Part shown: piece by piece, positions 61,548-64,000 of the stretch
Numbering within the stretch: position 1 is the stretch's first letter
Layout of the letters: each line of letters opens with the position of its first letter
DNA from: Rhodospirillaceae bacterium
Lineage (GTDB): Bacteria; Pseudomonadota; Alphaproteobacteria; Kiloniellales; DSM-21159
NCBI GenBank assembly: GCA_006969625.1
Contig: CP030885.1
Coordinates: 372,001-436,000 of the forward strand
Direction of reading: 5' to 3'
Length of the DNA stretch: 64,000 bases
Made by a program: the position numbers and the translations under genes
The notes under the pieces: model-generated
Database searches by the model: none
What the model saw: only the letters and a program-made list of their open reading frames with translations
Told to the model about the DNA's origin: nothing

Positions 61548-62984
61548 TCAGGCCATGCCGACCGCGGTGCGCGGATCGCTGCCGATGTCCCACCAGAGGC
61601 CGGTCATGATCTGCAGCCCCTCGCGGCAGACCGGCGCCAGCACGTGCTCGTCCGGCGCGTGCTGCTTGCAGCCGGCGTAGGAGTGCGGCACCCAGACGGT
61701 GGGCATGCCCAGGATCTCGGAGAAGGCGTCGTTCGGGATGGTGCCGCCCAGGTTGGGCAGCAGCATCGGCGGGTGGCCCAGCGTGCGCGCGAGCGAGGCG
61801 GCGGCGAAGGCGACGCTCGGGTGGTCGCTGTCCAGCCGGGTCGCCGGCATCGGCGTCGCCTCGGCCGGCTCCACGATGCAGTCGGCGAAGCCGTGCGCCT
61901 TCAGGTGCTTGTCGACCGCCGGCACGATGTCGCGCCAGTCGGTGCCGACAACGAAGCGCAGTTGGCAGGTGGCGGTCGCCTGGCCGGGAATGGCGTTGAC
62001 CGGCGCATCCGGGTCGCCGGTGCCGAAGGCCAGGATCTCCAGCGCGTTCCAGCCGTACAGCCGCTCGACGGGCGTCAGGCCCGGCTCGCCCCATTCGGGG
62101 TCGATCGCGGGCGCGTCGGGGCCGCCGTCGAAGGCGAGCTTGCCGAGGTCGGCGCGCAGCTTGTTGGACAGCGGCTGCGGGCGCAGCTCGGGCACCAGGA
62201 TCTCGCCCTTGGGCCCGACGATCGTCGCCAGCGCGTGCGCCAGCCGCACGCCGGGGTTGGCCAGCACGCCGCCCCAGTTGCCGCTGTGGTGGGCACCGGC
62301 GCGAGTGTCCAGCCGGATGCGGAAGTTGAAGACGCCGCGCGAGCCCATGTAGAGGGTCGCCGCCTCCGGCGTCAGGCGCGGCCCGTCGGAGGCGACCAGC
62401 AGGTCGGCGGCGAGGCGGCCCTTTTCGGCACGGCAGAACTCGCGCAGGCCGGGCGAGCCGACCTCCTCGCCGGTCTCCAGCAGCACCTTGACGTTGAAGC
62501 CCAGCCGTCCGCGCGTCGTCAGGACGATCTGCAGGGCGGCCAGGTTGATGGTGTGCTGCGCCTTGTTGTCGGCCGTGCCGCGACCGTACCAGCGCTCGCC
62601 CTCAACGGTCAGACGCCAGGGGTCGAGGCCGCAGCGCCACTGCCCCTCCTGCCCGCGCACCACGTCCGCGTGGCCGTAGGTCAGCACGGTCGGCAGGGCC
62701 GGGTCCTCGATGCGCTCTGCGACCAGGAAGGGCACGCCCTCGACCACAGGGTTGTCGTGCAGGCCCCAGACGAACCCCATGGCTTCGAGTTGCGGGGCGA
62801 TCTCCTCCGCCAGGTAGCGGCCCAGGTGGGGGCGCTTGTCGGGCTCCTGGCTGGTGCTGGGAACGGCGACGCGGCGCGCCAGGTCGGCCCGGAAGCGGCC
62901 CGCGTCGAAGTAGGCCGCGGCGGCGGCCAGCGCCGCGCCGCGCGCGTCGGTGTCCGCTGGCGTTGCGGTGTCGGCAGCGCTCAT
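61548..62984 (-). CDS. M20-family dipeptidase/metallopeptidase
   Basis: A 478-residue M20 peptidase. The metal site begins with VLTYGHADVVRGQEGQW, followed by YGRGTADNKAQHTINLAAL with the bridging Asp, the catalytic pair in VKVLLETGEEVGSPGLREF, and a late His region GCKQHAPDEHV. The lid domain contains GAHHSGNWGGVLANPGVRL. Such enzymes cleave dipeptides or deacylate N-acyl amino acids. Start MSAADTATPADTDARG follows CAGGAGGCTGCCGGGC. It is upstream of pmbA (68-base gap), possibly the same transcript. Confidence 0.92.
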   Translation of the reverse strand: MSAADTATPADTDARGAALAAAAAYFDAGRFRADLARRVAVPSTSQEPDKRPHLGRYLAEEIAPQLEAMGFVWGLHDNPVVEGVPFLVAERIEDPALPTVLTYGHADVVRGQEGQWRCGLDPWRLTVEGERWYGRGTADNKAQHTINLAALQIVLTTRGRLGFNVKVLLETGEEVGSPGLREFCRAEKGRLAADLLVASDGPRLTPEAATLYMGSRGVFNFRIRLDTRAGAHHSGNWGGVLANPGVRLAHALATIVGPKGEILVPELRPQPLSNKLRADLGKLAFDGGPDAPAIDPEWGEPGLTPVERLYGWNALEILAFGTGDPDAPVNAIPGQATATCQLRFVVGTDWRDIVPAVDKHLKAHGFADCIVEPAEATPMPATRLDSDHPSVAFAAASLARTLGHPPMLLPNLGGTIPNDAFSEILGMPTVWVPHSYAGCKQHAPDEHVLAPVCREGLQIMTGLWWDIGSDPRTAVGMA

Positions 62985-63067
62985 GCCCGGCAGCCTCCTG
63001 GAATTCGCGGGGACCTTGCTTTGACCCAGGCGCAGGCGCCGGTCAAGCGCCGCCCGCGATTGATCGC

Positions 63068-64000
63068 TTATCCCGTCGGCAGTACGAAGCGGGCGATCCA
63101 GATGTCGGGCCGCATGCCCGCCCGGATGGTCCGCCAGCCGACGATCAGCAGGCCGCCCTCGCTCGTGCGGGCGACGGCCTCCAGGGCCAGCCGGGCGCTG
63201 GCGCCGAGGAACTGCTGCTCGCCCAGCCAACCCTCGGCGTCGAGCGTTCGTTTCCAGGCCACCGTAGGGCCGTCCGCCCCGGCCGTCTGCGGGTTCGGTT
63301 CGGTCAGGCCCACCAGCCAGTGGCCGCCGGCACCGTCCGGCAGCACGCCGGCGACCAGCTCGTGGGCGCGGTCGCCGAAGTTCAGCTCGCCGACCGCCGC
63401 GCCGGCGGCATCGAAGCGGCGCGTCCAGCCCTGCGGTCCGAACCAGGGATTGTCGATCTGCCAGCCGCCGGCGAGCACGCCGTCGCGCCCGCTCGGCGCC
63501 AGCGCCAGCACCGCCTCCTGCGGGCCGCCGTCGAGCGGCCGGTCCCACAGCACCTCGCCGTCACGGGTCGCCCGTGCCACCCAGCCGTGCCGCACCGTTT
63601 GCGCGGCGACCGGCGTATCGGCCTCGGCCAGCAGCGGGCCGCCCAGCGCCAGGGTGCCGTCGGGCAGCTCGACCAGCGCGCCGAGGCCGCGCGGACCGGG
63701 CAGGTCGAGCGTGTTGCGGCGCAACGGCGTGCCCTCGGCATCCAGCTCCAGCAGCCAGGTGCGGGTGCTCCCGTCCGGCAGGTAGTCGGTGCCGGCCGCC
63801 AAGAGCACGCCGTCTTCCGTCGTCGCCAGCCGCTCGATGCCGCTCCAGACCGGGCCGGATGCAGGGCCGGCCGTCGGTGCGCTGCGCGGCGGCAAGGTCT
63901 TCTCCCAGAACACCCAGGCTTTCGGCGAGATGCGGGCGATCCAGGGACGCGCGCGCCGGTCATCGCCGATCGCGCCGGCAACGAAGGCGCCGCCGTCGGG
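63068..64000 (-). CDS. Beta-propeller-like repeat protein (partial, 5' end outside window)
   Basis: The frame remains open to the right edge, so the N-terminus is missing; about 310 residues are seen. It consists of repeated units with DGGAFVAGAIGDDR, DGVLLAAGTDYLPDGS, DGTLALGGPLLAEAD and DGVLAGGWQIDNPWF, each with a Trp and an Arg-rich turn (PWIARI, TWLLELDAEG, HGWVARATRDGE). These repeats resemble those of bacterial propellers with delta-60/PQQ-like blades. Function is unknown. A GTG at 63913 inside the repeat array is unlikely to be the true start. Confidence 0.7.
   Translation of the reverse strand, partial: PDGGAFVAGAIGDDRRARPWIARISPKAWVFWEKTLPPRSAPTAGPASGPVWSGIERLATTEDGVLLAAGTDYLPDGSTRTWLLELDAEGTPLRRNTLDLPGPRGLGALVELPDGTLALGGPLLAEADTPVAAQTVRHGWVARATRDGEVLWDRPLDGGPQEAVLALAPSGRDGVLAGGWQIDNPWFGPQGWTRRFDAAGAAVGELNFGDRAHELVAGVLPDGAGGHWLVGLTEPNPQTAGADGPTVAWKRTLDAEGWLGEQQFLGASARLALEAVARTSEGGLLIVGWRTIRAGMRPDIWIARFVLPTG

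Overview
The window reads as chromosomal DNA of a high-GC alphaproteobacterium, probably in the Rhodospirillales/Kiloniellales range. This rests on the F0-only ATP synthase operon with paired b' and b subunits, the mutY - DUF721(dciA) - Tat-exported DsbA-like - smc neighbourhood, the sucC-sucD-sucA-sucB cluster and the CcmFGHI order. Placement is inference from gene content; no rRNA, tRNA or other phylogenetic marker RNA was seen. Coding density is high, many genes overlap by 4 bases (ATGA, GTGA or TGATG), and GTG/TTG starts are frequent.

Layout. 1-2.9 kb: end of a cytochrome c maturation operon (ccmF end, ccmG, ccmH, ccmI) plus a GFA-family protein. 3.1-7.6 kb: a complete polar amino acid ABC transporter and an AzlCD branched-chain amino acid exporter. 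7.6-14.7 kb (minus): the succinyl-CoA synthetase/2-oxoglutarate dehydrogenase cluster, whose SucB carries two lipoyl domains. 15-20.6 kb: a GST, then gcvT-gcvH-gcvP behind a tandem glycine riboswitch. 20.6-25.3 kb: an AT-rich orphan gene, a lipoprotein/CDGSH pair, ispH, a flavodoxin-like reductase, thrB and rnhA. 25.4-31.3 kb: a REPIN-like repeat, a ThDP enzyme, two EamA transporters and acetoacetyl-CoA synthetase. 31.3-32.2 kb: a low-GC HEPN two-gene cassette. 32.2-39.2 kb: mutY, a second GFA protein, a PepSY-like protein, dciA, a DsbA-like protein and smc. 39.3-42.6 kb: atpI-atpB-atpE-atpF'-atpF and a CsaA-like protein. 42.6-43.7 kb: an IS630-type element. 43.7-48.1 kb: rsmD, rluB, a DUF3775 gene, tadA, a decayed hepT/mntA toxin-antitoxin locus and purD. 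48.1-49.0 kb: a small protein plus a TIR/deoxyribosyltransferase-like gene fused translationally to xseA. 50.6-57.9 kb: an M23 peptidase, then a minus-strand lipid A/envelope cluster (MsbA-like ABC, DUF374 acyltransferase, lpxK, LpxL-like) and a glycosyltransferase with an LpxH-like hydrolase. 58.2-64 kb: a diacylglycerol kinase-like protein, a GST with a C-terminal hydrophobic tail, pmbA, an M20 peptidase and a truncated beta-propeller-like gene.

The accessory signal lies in short, lower-GC cassettes placed exactly between housekeeping genes: the orphan gene at 20.6 kb, the HEPN pair at 31.3-32.2 kb, the mntA/hepT remnant at 46.2-46.8 kb and the small-protein/TIR-like pair at 48.1-49.0 kb. 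The HEPN pair and the TIR-like pair are the best candidates for little-described defence or toxin-antitoxin modules. In the mntA/hepT locus the toxin half is broken in several ways while the antitoxin looks intact.
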